A stretch of 64,000 bases of DNA from Amblyomma americanum (lineage: Eukaryota > Arthropoda > Arachnida > Ixodida > Ixodidae): assembly GCF_052857255.1 (NCBI RefSeq), contig NW_027526678.1:62001-126000 (forward strand). Reading direction: 5' to 3'. The translations under genes were made by a program, and so were the position numbers. The notes under the pieces were generated by a model. That model was not told the origin of the DNA. It did not search any database and saw only the letters and a program-made list of their open reading frames with translations. Positions within the stretch are counted from its first letter, which is position 1. Each line of letters begins with the position of its first letter. Below, piece after piece: positions 10,984-23,070 of this stretch.

Positions 10984-13917
10984 GATTTGACGCGTATCAG
11001 AGGAACACTTGTAAAGCCGATGTGTTGTGATTTAGCTCGTTTCGGTCTAAAACAGCTTGTTTCGCTGTATTAAGCAGGAATACATGCTTTTCGCGCAGTT
11101 ATAAGAGAAAAAGTTTTAAAGGCATGTCACAGGGACACTTGTAAAACCGATGTGTTCAGATTTACCACGTTTCGGTCTAAAACAGCTTGTTTCGTTAGAC
11201 TAGCACGAATACATGCTTTTCGCGCAGTTATAAGAGAAAAAAGTTTTGACGCGTATCAGAGGAACACTTGTAAAACCGATGTGTTGTGATTTAGCTCGTT
11301 TCGGTCTAAAACAGCTTGTTTCGTTGTATTAAGCAAGAATACATGCTTTTCGCGCAGTTATAAGAGAAAAAGTTTTGACGCGTTTCACAGGGACACTTGT
11401 AAATCGATGTGTTCACATTTAGCTCGTTTCGGTCTAAAACAGCTTGTTTCGTTAGACTAAGCACGAATACATGCTTTTCGCGCAGTTATAAGAGAAAAAG
11501 TTTTGACGCGTGTCACAGGGACACTTGTAAAACCGATGTGTTCAAATTTAGCTCGTTTCGGTCTAAAACAACTTGTTTCGTTGTAATAAGCACGAATACA
11601 TGCTTTTCGCGCAGTTATAAGAGAAAAACGTTTTGACGCGTATCAGAGGAAGACTTGTAAAACCGATGTGTTGTGATTTAGCTCGTTTTGGTCTAAAACA
11701 GCTTGTTTCGCTGTGTTAAGCAAGAATACGTGCTTTTCGCGTAGTTATAAGAGAAAAAGTTTTGACGCGTGTCACAGGGACACTTGTAAAACCGATGTGT
11801 TCAGATCTAGCTCGTTTTGGTGTAAAACAGCTTGTTTCGTTGTATTAAGCACGAATACATGCTTTTCGCGCAGTTATAAGCGAAAAAGTTTAGACGCGTA
11901 TCAGAGGAACACTTGTAAAACCGATGTGTTGTGATTTAGCTCGTTTCGGTCTAAAACAGCTTGTTTCGTTGTATTAAGCAAGAATACATGCTTTTCGCGC
12001 AGTTATAAGAGAAAAAGTTTTGACGCGTATCAGAGGAACACTTGTAAAACCGATGTGTTGTGATTTAGCTCGTTTCGGTCTAAAACAGCTTGTTTCGTTG
12101 TATTAAGCAAGAATACATGCTTTTCGCGCAGTTATAAGAAAAAAATTTTGGACGCGTATCAGAGGAACACTTGTAAAACCGATGTGTTGTGATTTAGCTC
12201 GTTTCGGTCTAAAACAGCTCGTTTCGCTGTAGTAAGCAAGAATACATGCTTTTCGCGCAGTTATAAGACAAAAAGTTTTGACGCGTGTCACAGGGACACT
12301 TGTGAAACAGATGTGCTCAGATTTACCTCGTTTCGGTCTAAAACAGCTTGTTTCGTTGAACTAAGCACGAATACATGCTTTTCGCGCAGTTATAAGAGAA
12401 AAAAGTTTTGACGCGTATCAGAGGATCACTTGTAAAACCGATGTGTTGCGATTTAGCTCGTTTCGGTCTAAAACAGCTTGTTTCTTTGTATTAAGCAAGA
12501 ATACATGCTTTTCGCGCAGTTATAAGAGAAAAAGTTTTGACGCGTATCAGAGGAACACTTTGTAAAACCGATGTGTTGTGATTTACCTCGTTTCGGTCTA
12601 AAACAGCTTGTTTCGTTGTATTAAGCACGAATACATGCTTTTCGCGCAGTTATAAGAGAAAAAGTTTAGACGCGTATCAGAGGAACACTTGTAAAACCGA
12701 GGTGTTGTGATTTAGCTCGTTTCGGTCTAAAACAGCTTGTTTCGTTGTATTAAGCAAGAATACATGCTTTTCGCGCAGTTATAAGAGAAAAAGTTTTGAC
12801 GCGTATCAGAGGAACACTTGTAAAACCGATGTGTTGTGATTTAGCTAGTTTCGGTCTAAAACAGCTTGTTTCGCTGTATTAAGCAAGAATACATGCTTTT
12901 CGCGCAGTTATAAGAGAAAAAGTTTTGACGCGTGTCACAGGGACACTTGTAAAACCGATGTGTTCAGATTTAGCTCGTTTCGGTCTAAAACAGCTTGTTT
13001 CGTTGTATTAAGCACGAATACATGCTTTTCGCGCAGTTATAAGAGAAAAAGTTGACGCGTATCAGAGGAACACTAGTAAAACCGATGTGTTGTGATTTAG
13101 CTCGTTTCGGTCTAAAACAGCTTGTTTCGTTGTATTAAACAAGAATACATTCTTTTCGCGCAGTTATCAGAGAAAAAGTTTTGACGCGTATCAGAGGAAC
13201 ACTTGTAAAACCAATGTGTTCAGATTTACCTCGTTTCGGTCTAAAACAGCTTGTTTCGTTGAACTAAGCACGAATACATGCTTTTCGCGCAGTTATAGGA
13301 GAAAAAAGTTTTGACGCGTATCAGAGGAACACTTGTAAAACCGATGTGTTGTGATTTAGCTCGTTTCGGTCTAAAACAACTTGTTTCGCTGTATTAAGCA
13401 AGAATACATGCTTTACGCGCTGTTATAAGAGAAAAAGTTTTGACGCGTGTCACAGGGACACTTGTAAAACCGATGTGTTCAGATTTAGCTCGTTTCGGTC
13501 TAAAACAGCTTGTTTCGTCGTATTAAGCACGAATACATGCTTTTCGCGCAGTTATAAGAGAAAAAGTTTAGACGCGTATCAGAGAAACACTTGTAAAACC
13601 GATGTGTTGTGATTTAGCTCGTTTCGGTCTAAAACAGCTTGTTTCGTTGTATTAAGCAAGAATACATGCTTTTCGCGCAGTTATAAGAGAAAAAGTTTTG
13701 ACGCGTATCAGAGGAACACTTGTAAAACCGATGTGTTGTGATTTAGCTCGTTTCGGTCTAAAACAGCTTGTTTCGCTGTATTAAGCAAGAATACATGCTT
13801 TTCGCGCAGTTATAAGAGAAAAAGTTTTGACGCGTGTCACAGGGACACTTGTAAAACCGATGTGTTGTGATTTAGCTCGTTTCGGTCTAAAACAGCTTGT
13901 TTCGTTGTATTAAGCAA
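10984..13917. repeat. HOR unit 5 (2,934 bp): reference 23-mer
   Basis: I number the monomers m1-m23 from this unit. Key marks: m1 AAAGCCGATG and AGCAGG; m2 AAAGGCATGTCAC and ACCACG; m4 AAATCGATG (ClaI); m5 TTCAAATTTAG; m6 GAGGAAGAC and CGCGTAG; m7 CAGATCTAGC (BglII) and GGTGTAAAAC; m8 TTTAGACGCG; m10 CAGCTCG and TGTAGTAAG; m11 GTGAAACAGATGTGCTC; m12 GAGGATCAC and TTGCGAT; m13 ATTTACCTCG; m14 CCGAGGTG; m15 GCTAGTTTC; m17 ACACTAGTAAAAC (SpeI) and CATTCTTTTC; m18 ACCAATGTG; m19 ACAACTTG and GCGCTGTTA; m20 GTCGTATTAAG; m21 CAGAGAAACAC; m23 the 94-bp monomer. Private to this lineage: GACTAGCACG in m2 and AAAAAAATTTTGGACG in m10. Confidence 0.92.
13824..13917. repeat. 94-bp truncated boundary monomer (reference copy)
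   Basis: This monomer lacks 35 bp, from ATACATGC through GAGAAAAAGA, so GCAAGA runs straight into TTTGACGCG. A short AGA microhomology at the two ends is compatible with a simple deletion. The same junction occurs 30 times (the new unit starts at 22, 3088, 5763, 8697, 10984, 13918, 16853, 18585, 20102, 21602, 23071, 25215, 26469, 28758, 31692, 34627, 36115, 37632, 39391, 40649, 42408, 43533, 45822, 50303, 53237, 55655, 57387, 58902, 60532 and 62310). It is always followed by a monomer with AAAGCCGATG and, usually, AGCAGGAATAC. I use it as the boundary of the higher-order repeats. Confidence 0.93.
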
Positions 13918-16852
13918 GATTTGACGCGTATCAGAGGAACACTTGTAAAGCCGATGTGTTGTGATTTAGCTCGTTTCGGTCTAAGACAGCTTGTTTCGCT
14001 GTATTAAGCAGGAATACATGCTTTTCGCGCAGTTATAAGAGAAAAAGTTTTAAAGGCATGTCACAGGGACACTTGTAAAACCGATGTGTTCAGATTTACC
14101 ACTTTTCGGTCTAAAACAGCTTGTTTCGTTAGACTAAGCACGAATACATGCTTTTCGCGCAGTTATAAGAGAAAAAAGTTTTGACGCGTATCAGAGGAAC
14201 ACTTGTAAAACCGATGTGTTGTGATTTAGCTCGTTTCGGTCTAAAACAGCTTGTTTCGTTGTATTAAGCAAGAATACATGCTTTTCGCGCAGTTATAAGA
14301 GAAAAAGTTTTGACGCGTTTCACAGGGACACTTGTAAATCGATGTGTTCACATTTAGCTCGTTTCGGTCTAAAACAGCTTGTTTCGTTAGACTAAGCACG
14401 AATACATGCTTTTCGCGCAGTTATAAGAGAAAAAGTTTTGACGCGTGTCACAGGGACACTTGTAAAACCGATGTGTTCAAATTTAGCTCGTTTCGGTCTA
14501 AAACAACTTGTTTCGTTGTAATAAGCACGAATACATGCTTTTCGCGCAGTTATAAGAGAAAAACGTTTTGACGCGTATCAGAGGAAGACTTGTAAAACCG
14601 ATGTGTTGTGATTTAGCTCGTTTTGGTCTAAAACAGCTTGTTTCGCTGTGTTAAGCAAGAATACGTGCTTTTCGCGTAGTTATAAGAGAAAAAGTTTTGA
14701 CGCGTGTCACAGGGACACTTGTAAAACCGATGTGTTCAGATCTAGCTCGTTTTGGTGTAAAACAGCTTGTTTCGTTGTATTAAGCACGAATACATGCTTT
14801 TCGCGCAGTTATAAGCGAAAAAGTTTAGACGCGTATCAGAGGAACACTTGTAAAACCGATGTGTTGTGATTTAGCTCGTTTCGGTCTAAAACAGCTTGTT
14901 TCGTTGTATTAAGCAAGAATACATGCTTTTCGCGCAGTTATAAGAGAAAAAGTTTTGACGCGTATCAGAGGAACACTTGTAAAACCGATGTGTTGTGATT
15001 TAGCTCGTTTCGGTCTAAAACAGCTTGTTTCGTTGTATTAAGCAAGAATACATGCTTTTCGCGCAGTTATAAGAAAAAAAGTTTTGACGCGTATCAGAGG
15101 AACACTTGTAAAACCGATGTGTTGTGATTTAGCTCGTTTCGGTCTAAAACAGCTCGTTTCGTTGTAGTAAGCAAGAATACATGCTTTTCGCGCAGTTATA
15201 AGACAAAAAGTTTTGACGCGTGTCACAGGGACACTTGTGAAACAGATGTGCTCAGATTTACCTCGTTTCGGTCTAAAACAGCTTGTTTCGTTGAACTAAG
15301 CACGAATACATGCTTTTCGCGCAGTTATAAGAAAAAAAAGTTTTGACGCGTATCAGAGGATCACTTGTAAAACCGATGTGTTGCGATTTAGCTCGTTTCG
15401 GTCTAAAACAGCTTGTTTCTTTGTATTAAGCAAGAATACATGCTTTTCGCGCAGTTATAAGAGAAAAAGTTTTGACGCGTATCAGAGGAACACTTTGTAA
15501 AACCGATGTGTTGTGATTTACCTCGTTTCGGTCTAAAACAGCTTGTTTCGTTGTATTAAGCACGAATACATGCTTTTCGCGCAGTTATAAGAGAAAAAGT
15601 TTAGACGCGTATCAGAGGAACACTTGTAAAACCGAGGTGTTGTGATTTAGCTCGTTTCGGTCTAAAACAGCTTGTTTCGTTGTATTAAGCAAGAATACAT
15701 GCTTTTCGCGCAGTTATAAGAGAAAAAGTTTTGACGCGTATCAGAGGAACACTTGTAAAACCGATGTGTTGTGATTTAGCTAGTTTCGGTCTAAAACAGC
15801 TTGTTTCGCTGTATTAAGCAAGAATACATGCTTTTCGCGCAGTTATAAGAGAAAAAGTTTTGACGCGTGTCACAGGGACACTTGTAAAACCGATGTGTTC
15901 AGATTTAGCTCGTTTCGGTCTAAAACAGCTTGTTTCGTTGTATTAAGCACGAATACATGCTTTTCGCGCAGTTATAAGAGAAAAAGTTGACGCGTATCAG
16001 AGGAACACTAGTAAAACCGATGTGTTGTGATTTAGCTCGTTTCGGTCTAAAACAGCTTGTTTCGTTGTATTAAACAAGAATACATTCTTTTCGCGCAGTT
16101 ATCAGAGAAAAAGTTTTGACGCGTATCAGAGGAACACTTGTAAAACCAATGTGTTCAGATTTACCTCGTTTCGGTCTAAAACAGCTTGTTTCGTTGAACT
16201 AAGCACGAATACATGCTTTTCGCGCAGTTATAGGAGAAAAAAGTTTTGACGCGTATCAGAGGAACACTTGTAAAACCGATGTGTTGTGATTTAGCTCGTT
16301 TCGGTCTAAAACAACTTGTTTCGCTGTATTAAGCAAGAATACATGCTTTTCGCGCTGTTATAAGAGAAAAAGTTTTGACGCGTGTCACAGGGACACTTGT
16401 AAAACCGATGTGTTCAGATTTAGCTCGTTTCGGTCTAAAACAGCTTGTTTCGTCGTATTAAGCACGAATACATGCTTTTCGCGCAGTTATAAGAGAAAAA
16501 GTTTAGACGCGTATCAGAGAAACACTTGTAAAACCGATGTGTTGTGATTTAGCTCGTTTCGGTCTAAAACAGCTTGTTTCGTTGTATTAAGCAAGAATAC
16601 ATGCTTTTCGCGCAGTTATAAGAGAAAAAGTTTTGACGCGTATCAGAGGAACACTTGTAAAACCGATGTGTTGTGATTTAGCTCGTTTCGGTCTAAAACA
16701 GCTTGTTTCGCTGTATTAAGGAAGAATACATGCTTTTCGCGCAGTTATAAGAGAAAAAGTTTTGACGCGTGTCACAGGGACACTTGTAAAACCGATGTGT
16801 TGTGATTTAGCTCGTTTCGGTCTAAAACAGCTTGTTTCGTTGTATTAGGCAA
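13918..16852. repeat. HOR unit 6 (2,935 bp, 23-mer)
   Basis: This is a complete 23-mer in the reference order. Lineage markers are GTCTAAGACAGC in m1 (about 13978), ACCACTTTTCGG in m2 (about 14097), GTTGTAGTAAG in m10 (about 15161) and an eight-A run before m12 (about 15333). The same set occurs at 31692 and, with a deletion, at 53237. It ends with TTAGGCAAGATTTG instead of TTAAGCAAGATTTG. Confidence 0.9.
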
Positions 16853-18584
16853 GATTTGACGCGTATCAGAGGAACACTTGTAAAGCCGATGTGTTGTGAT
16901 TTAGCTCGTTTCGGTCTAAAACAGCTTGTTTCGCTGTATTAAGCAGGAATACATGCTTTTCGCGCAGTTATAAGAGAAAAAGTTTTAAAGGCATGTCACA
17001 GGGACACTTGTAAAACCGATGTGTTCAGATTTACCACGTTTCGGTCTAAAACAGCTTGTTTCGTTAGACTAAGCACGAATACATGCTTTTCGCGCAGTTA
17101 TAAGAGAAAAAAGTTTTGACGCGTATCAGAGGAACACTTGTAAAACCGATGTGTTGTGATTTAGCTCGTTTCGGTCTAAAACAGCTTGTTTCGTTGTATT
17201 AAGCAAGAATACATGCTTTTCGCGCAGTTATAAGAGAAAAAGTTTTGACGCGTATTCACATTTAGCTCGTTTCGGTCTAAAACAGCTTGTTTCGTTAGAC
17301 TAAGCACGAATACATGCTTTTCGCGCAGTTATAAGAGAAAAAGTTTTGACGCGTGTCACAGGGACACTTGTAAAACCGATGTGTTCAAATTTAGCTCGTT
17401 TCGGTCTAAAACAACTTGTTTCGTTGTAATAAGCACGAATACATGCTTTTCGCGCAGTTATAAGAGAAAAACGTTTTGACGCGTATCAGAGGAAGACTTG
17501 TAAAACCGATGTGTTGTGATTTAGCTCGTTTTGGTCTAAAACAGCTTGTTTCGCTGTGTTAAGCAAGAATACGTGCTTTTCGCGTAGTTATAAGAGAAAA
17601 CGTTTTGACGCGTGTCACAGGGACACTTGTAAAACCGATGTGTTCAGATCTAGCTCGTTTTGGTCTAAAACAGCTTGTTTCGCTGTATTAAGCAAGAATA
17701 CGTGCTTTTCGCGTAGTTATAAGAGAAAAAGTTTTGACGCGTGTCACAGGGACACTTGTAAAACCGATGTGTTCAGATCTAGCTCGTTTTGGTGTAAAAC
17801 AGCTTGTTTCGTTGTATTAAGCACGAATACATGCTTTTCACGCAGTTATAAGCGAAAAAGTTTAGACGCGTATCAGAGGAACACTTGTAAAACCAATGTG
17901 TTCAGATTTACCTCGTTTCGGTCTAAAACAGCTTGTTTCGTTGAACTAAGCACGAATACATGCTTTTCGCGCAGTTATAAGAGAAAAAAGTTTTGACGCG
18001 TATCAGAGGAACACTTGTAAAACCGATGTGTTGTGATTTAGCTCGTTTCGGTCTAAAACAGCTTGTTTCGCTGTATTAAGCAAGAATACATGCTTTTCGC
18101 GCAGTTATAAGAGAAAAAGTTTTGACGCGTGTCACAGGGACACTTGTAAAACCGATGTGTTCAGATTTAGCTCGTTTCGGTCTAAAACAGCTTGTTTCGT
18201 CGTATTAAGCACGAATACATGCTTTTCGCGCAGTTATAAGAGAAAAAGTTTAGACGCGTATCAGAGGAACACTTATAAAACCGATGTGTTGTGATTTAGC
18301 TCGTTTCGGTCTAAAACAGCTTGTTTCGCTGTATTAAGCAAGAATACATGCTTTTCGCGCAGTTATAAGACGCGTGTCACAGAACACTTGTAAAACCGAT
18401 GTGTTCATATTTAGCTCGTTTCGGTCTAAAACAGCTTGTTTCGTTGTATTAAGCACGAATACATGCTTTTCGCGCAGTGATAAGAGAAAAAGTTTAGACG
18501 CGTATCAGAGGAACACTTGTAAAACCGATGTGTTGTGATTTGCACGTTTCGGTCTAAAACAGCTTGTTTCGTTGTATTAAGCAA
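16853..18584. repeat. HOR unit 7 (1,732 bp, short type)
   Basis: This short unit has m1-m3, then an m4 missing 27 bp (junction CGCGTATTCACATTT at 17251). It continues with m5, m6, two BglII-bearing monomers in a row, a 115-bp monomer (deletion at 18365-18370), a monomer with CAGTGATAAG, and a boundary monomer with GATTTGCACGTTTCGG. Equivalents are at 34627 (shortened) and 55655 (same length). Confidence 0.88.
18365..18370. repeat. 115-bp monomer junction (reference site)
   Basis: ATAAGA runs directly into CGCGTGTCACAG, losing GAAAAAGTTTTGA (13 bp) plus one G further on. The same junction is at 21382, 24610, 39171, 42188, 57167 and 60441. Three of these (21382, 39171, 60441) also have CCCAG instead of CACAG, marking one lineage of short HORs. 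Confidence 0.88.
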
Positions 18585-20101
18585 GATTTGACGCGTATCA
18601 GAGGAACACTTGTAAAGCCGATGTGTTGTGATTTAGCTCGTTTCGGTCTAAAACAGCTTGTTTCGCTGTATTAAGCAGGAATACATGCTTTTCGCGCAGT
18701 TATAAGAGAAAAAGTTTTAAAGGCATGTCACAGGGACACTTGTAAAACCGATGTGTTCAGATTTACCCCGTTTCGGTCTAAAAGAGGTTGATTCCTTAGA
18801 CTAAGCACGAATACATGCTTTTCGCGCAGTTATAAGAGAAAAAAGTTTTGACGCGTATCAGAGGAACACTTGTAAAACCGATGTGTTGTGATTTAGCTCG
18901 TTTCGGTCTAAAACAGCTTGTTTCGCTGTATTAAGCAAGAATACATGCTTTTCGCGCAGTTATAAGAGAAAAAGTTTTGACGCGTGTCACAGGGACACTT
19001 GTAAAACCGATGTGTTCAGATTTAGCTCGTTTCGGTCTAAAACAACTTGTTTCGTTGTATTAAGCACGAATACATGCTTTTCGCGCAGTTATAAGAGAAA
19101 AAGTTTAGACGCGTATCAGAGGAACACTTGTAAAACCGATGTGTTGTGATTTAGCTCGTTTCGGTCTAAAACAGCTTGTTTCGTTGTATTAAGCAAGAAT
19201 ACATGCTTTTCGCGCAGTTATAAGAGAAAAAGATTTGACGCGTATCAGAGGAACACTTGTAAAGCCGATGTGTTGTGATTTAGCTCATTTCGGTCTAAAA
19301 CAGCTTGTTTCGCTGTATTAAGCAGGAATACATGCTTTTCGCGCAGTTATAAGAGAAAAAGATTTAAAGGCATGTCACAGGGACACTTGTAAAACCGATG
19401 TGTTCAGATTTACGCCGTTTCGGTCTAAAACAGCTTGTTTCGTTAGACTAAGCACGAATACATGCCTTTCGCGCAGTTATAAGAGAAAAAAGTTTTGACG
19501 CGTATCAGAGGAACACTTGTAAAACCGATGTGTTGTGATTTAGCTCGTTTCGGTCTAAGACTGCTTGTTTCGCTGTATTAGGCAAGAATACGTGCTTTTC
19601 GCGCAGTTATAAGAGAAAAAGTTTTGACGAGTATCACGTGGATACTTGTAAAACCGATGCGTTCAGATACAGCTTGTTTCGGTCTAAAACAGCTTGTTTC
19701 GTCGTATTAAGCACGAATACATGCTTTTCGCGCAGTTATAAGAGAAAAAGATTTGACGCGTATCAGAGAAACACTTGTAAAACCGATGTGTTGTGATTTA
19801 GCTCGTTTCGGTCTAAAACAGCTTGTTTCGTTGTATTAAGCAAGAATACATGCTTTTCGCGCAGTTATAAGAGAAAAAGTTTTGACGCGTATCAGAGGAA
19901 CACTTGTAAAACCGATGTGTTGTGATTTAGTTCGTTTCGGTCTAAAACAGCTTGTTTCGCTGTATTAAGCAAGAATACATGCTTTTCGCGCAGTTATAAG
20001 AGAAAAAGTTTTGACGCGTGTCACAGGGACACTTGTAAAACCGATGTGTTGTGATTTAGCTCGTTTCGGTCTAAAACAGCTTGTTTCGTTGTATTAGGCA
20101 A
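18585..20101. repeat. HOR unit 8 (1,517 bp, short type)
   Basis: The markers are a cluster of changes AAAGAGGTTGATTCCTTAG (about 18782), GCTCATTTCGG (about 19283), AAGATTTAAAGGC, TTTACGCCG, ATGCCTTTCG and GTCTAAGACTGC. It contains the most diverged monomer of the short units (19621-19749), with a PmlI-type CACGTG. Equivalents are at 36115 and 57387. At 57387 the first cluster reads AAAGAGCTTGATTCC. Confidence 0.88.
19621..19749. repeat. Diverged CACGTG monomer
   Basis: This is a 129-bp monomer with an unusual combination: GACGAGTATCACGTGGATAC, GATGCGTTCAGATACAGC and GTCGTATTAAGCACG. It has lost the MluI-type palindrome and gained CACGTG. Other copies are at 22590-22718, 37151-37279, 40168-40296, 58421-58549 and 63088-63216. 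It is found only in short HOR units. Confidence 0.87.
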
Positions 20102-21601
20102 GATTTGACGCGTATCAGAGGAACACTTGTAAAGCCGATGTGTTGTGATTTAGCTCGTTTCGGTCTAAAACAGCTTGTTTCGCTGTATTAAGCAGGAATA
20201 CATGCTTTTCGCGCAGTTATAAGAGAAAAAGTTTTAAAGGCATGTCACAGGGACACTTGTAAATTGATGTGTTCACATTTAGCTCGTTTCGGTCTAAAAC
20301 AGCTTGTTTCGTTAGACTAAGCACGAATACATGCTTTTCGCGCAGTTATAAGAGAAAAAGTTTTGACGCGTGTCACAGGGACACTTGTAAAACCGATGTG
20401 TTCAAATTTAGCTCGTTTCGGTCTAAAACAACTTGTTTCGTTGTAATAGGCACGAATACATGCTTTTCGCGCAGTTATAAGAGAAAAACGTTTTGACGCG
20501 TATCAGAGGAAGACTTGTAAAACCGATGTGTTGTGATTTAGCTCGTTTTGGTCTAAAACAGCTTGTTTCGCTGTGTTAAGCAAGAATACGTGCTTTTCGC
20601 GTAGTTATAAGAGAAAAAGTTTTGACGCGTGTCACAGGGACACTTGTAAAACCGATGTGTTCAGATCTAGCTCGTTTTGGTCTAAAACAGCTTGTTTCGC
20701 TGTATTAAGCAAGAATACGTGCTTTTCGCGTAGTTATAAGAGAAAAAGTTTTGACGCGTGTCACAGGGACACTTGTAAAACCGATGTGTTCAGATCTAGC
20801 TCGTTTTGGTGTAAAACAGCTTGTTTCGTTGTATTAAGCACGAATACATGCTTTTCGCGCAGTTATAAGCGAAAAAGTTTAGACGCGTATCAGAGGAACA
20901 CTTGTAAAACCAATGTGTTCAGATTTACCTCGTTTCGGTCTAAAACAGCTTGTTTCGTTGAACTAAGCACGAATACATGCTTTTCGCGCAGTTATAAGAG
21001 AAAAAAGTTTTGACGCGTATCAGAGGAACACTTGTAAAACCGATGTGTTGTGATTTAGCTCGTTTCGGTCTAAAACAGCTTGTTTCGCTGTATTAAGCAA
21101 GAATACATGCTTTTCGCGCAGTTATAAGAGAAAAAGTTTTGACGCGTGTCACAGGGACACTTGTAAAACCGATGTGTTCAGATTTAGCTCGTTTCGGTCT
21201 AAAACAGCTTGTTTCGTCGTATTAAGCACGAATACATGCTTTTCGCGCAGTTATAAGAGAAAAAGTTTAGACGCGTATCAGAGGAACACTTATAAAACCG
21301 ATGTGTTGTGATTTAGCTCGTTTCGGTCTAAAACAGCTTGTTTCGCTGTATTAAGCAAGAATACATGCTTTTCGCGCAGTTATAAGACGCGTGTCCCAGA
21401 ACACTTGTAAAACCGATGTGTTCATATTTAGCTCGTTTCGGTCTAAAACAGCTTGTTTCGTTGTATTAAGCACGAATACATGCTTTTCGCGCAGTGATAA
21501 GAGAAAAAGTTTAGACGCGTATCAGAGGAACACTTGTAAAACCGATGTGTTGTGATTTGCACGTTTCGGTCTAAAACAGCTTGTTTCGTTGTATTAAGCA
21601 A
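20102..21601. repeat. HOR unit 9 (1,500 bp, short type)
   Basis: After m1 it passes from AAAGGCATGTCAC directly to AAATTGATG, skipping two monomers that its equivalent at 37632 keeps (259 bp). AAATTGATG is a one-base change that destroys the ClaI site. It then has GTAATAGGC, two BglII monomers, a 115-bp monomer with GTGTCCCAGAACAC (about 21391) and the CAGTGATAAG and TTTGCACG monomers. Confidence 0.87.
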
Positions 21602-23070
21602 GATTTGACGCGTATCAGAGGAACACTTGTAAAGCCGATGTGTTGTGATTTAGCTCGTTTCGGTCTAAAACAGCTTGTTTCGCTGTATTAAGCATGTCAC
21701 AGGGACACTTGTAAAACCGATGTGTTCAGATTTACCCCGTTTCGGTCTAAAACAGCTTGTTTCGTTAGACTAAGCACGAATACATGCTTTTCGCGCAGTT
21801 ATAAGAGAAAAAAGTTTTGACGCGTATCAGAGGAACACTTGTAAAACCGATGTGTTGTGATTTAGCTCGTTTCGGTCTAAAACAGCTTGTTTCGCTGTAT
21901 TAAGCAAGAATACATGCTTTTCGCGCAGTTATAAGAGAAAAAGTTTTGACGCGTGTCACAGGGACACTTGTAAAACCGATGTGTTCAGATTTAGCTCGTT
22001 TCGGTCTAAAACAACTTGTTTCGTTGTATTAAGCACGAATACATGCTTTTCGCGCAGTTATAAGAGAAAAAGTTTAGACGCGTATCAGAGGAACACTTGT
22101 AAAACCGATGTGTTGTGATTTAGCTCGTTTCGGTCTAAAACAGCTTGTTTCGTTGTATTAAGCAAGAATACATGCTTTTCGCGCAGTTATAATAGAAAAA
22201 GATTTGACGCGTATCAGAGGAACACTTGTAAAGCCGATGTGTTGTGATTTAGCTCATTTCGGTCTAAAACAGCTTGTTTCGCTGTATTAAGCAGGAATAC
22301 ATGCTTTTCGCGCAGTTATAAGAGAAAAAGATTTAAAGGCATGTCACAGGGACACTTGTAAAACCGATGTGTTCAGATTTACGCCGTTTCGGTCTAAAAC
22401 AGCTTGTTTCGTTAGACTAAGCACGAATACATGCCTTTCGCGCAGTTATAAGAGAAAAAAGTTTTGACGCGTATCAGAGGAACACTTGTAAAACCGATGT
22501 GTTGTGATTTAGCTCGTTTCGGTCTAAGACTGCTTGTTTCGCTGTATTAGGCAAGAATACGTGCTTTTCGCGCAGTTATAAGAGAAAAAGTTTTGACGAG
22601 TATCACGTGGATACTTGTAAAACCGATGCGTTCAGATACAGCTTGTTTCGGTCTAAAACAGCTTGTTTCGTCGTATTAAGCACGAATACATGCTTTTCGC
22701 GCAGTTATAAGAGAAAAAGATTTGACGCGTATCAGAGAAACACTTGTAAAACCGATGTGTTGTGATTTAGCTCGTTTCGGTCTAAAACAGCTTGTTTCGT
22801 TGTATTAAGCAAGAATACATGCTTTTCGCGCAGTTATAAGAGAAAAAGATTTGACGCGTATCAGAGGAACACTTGTAAAACCGATGTGTTGTGATTTAGC
22901 TCGTTTCGGTCTAAAACAGCTTGTTTCGCTGTATTAAGCAAGAATACATGCTTTTCGCGCAGTTATAAGAGAAAAAGTTTTGACGCGTGTCACAGGGACA
23001 CTTGTAAAACCGATGTGTTGTGATTTAGCTCGTTTCGGTCTAAAACAGCTTGTTTCGTTGTATTAGGCAA
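21602..23070. repeat. HOR unit 10 (1,469 bp, short type)
   Basis: It resembles unit 8 but has a private 48-bp deletion at about 21694, where AGCA joins TGTCACAGGG. It keeps the normal AACAGCTTGTTTCG where unit 8 has the GAGGTTGATTCC cluster. It carries TTATAATAGAAAAAG (about 22189) and the CACGTG monomer (22590-22718). The unit at 39391 corresponds but lacks two monomers. Confidence 0.86.
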
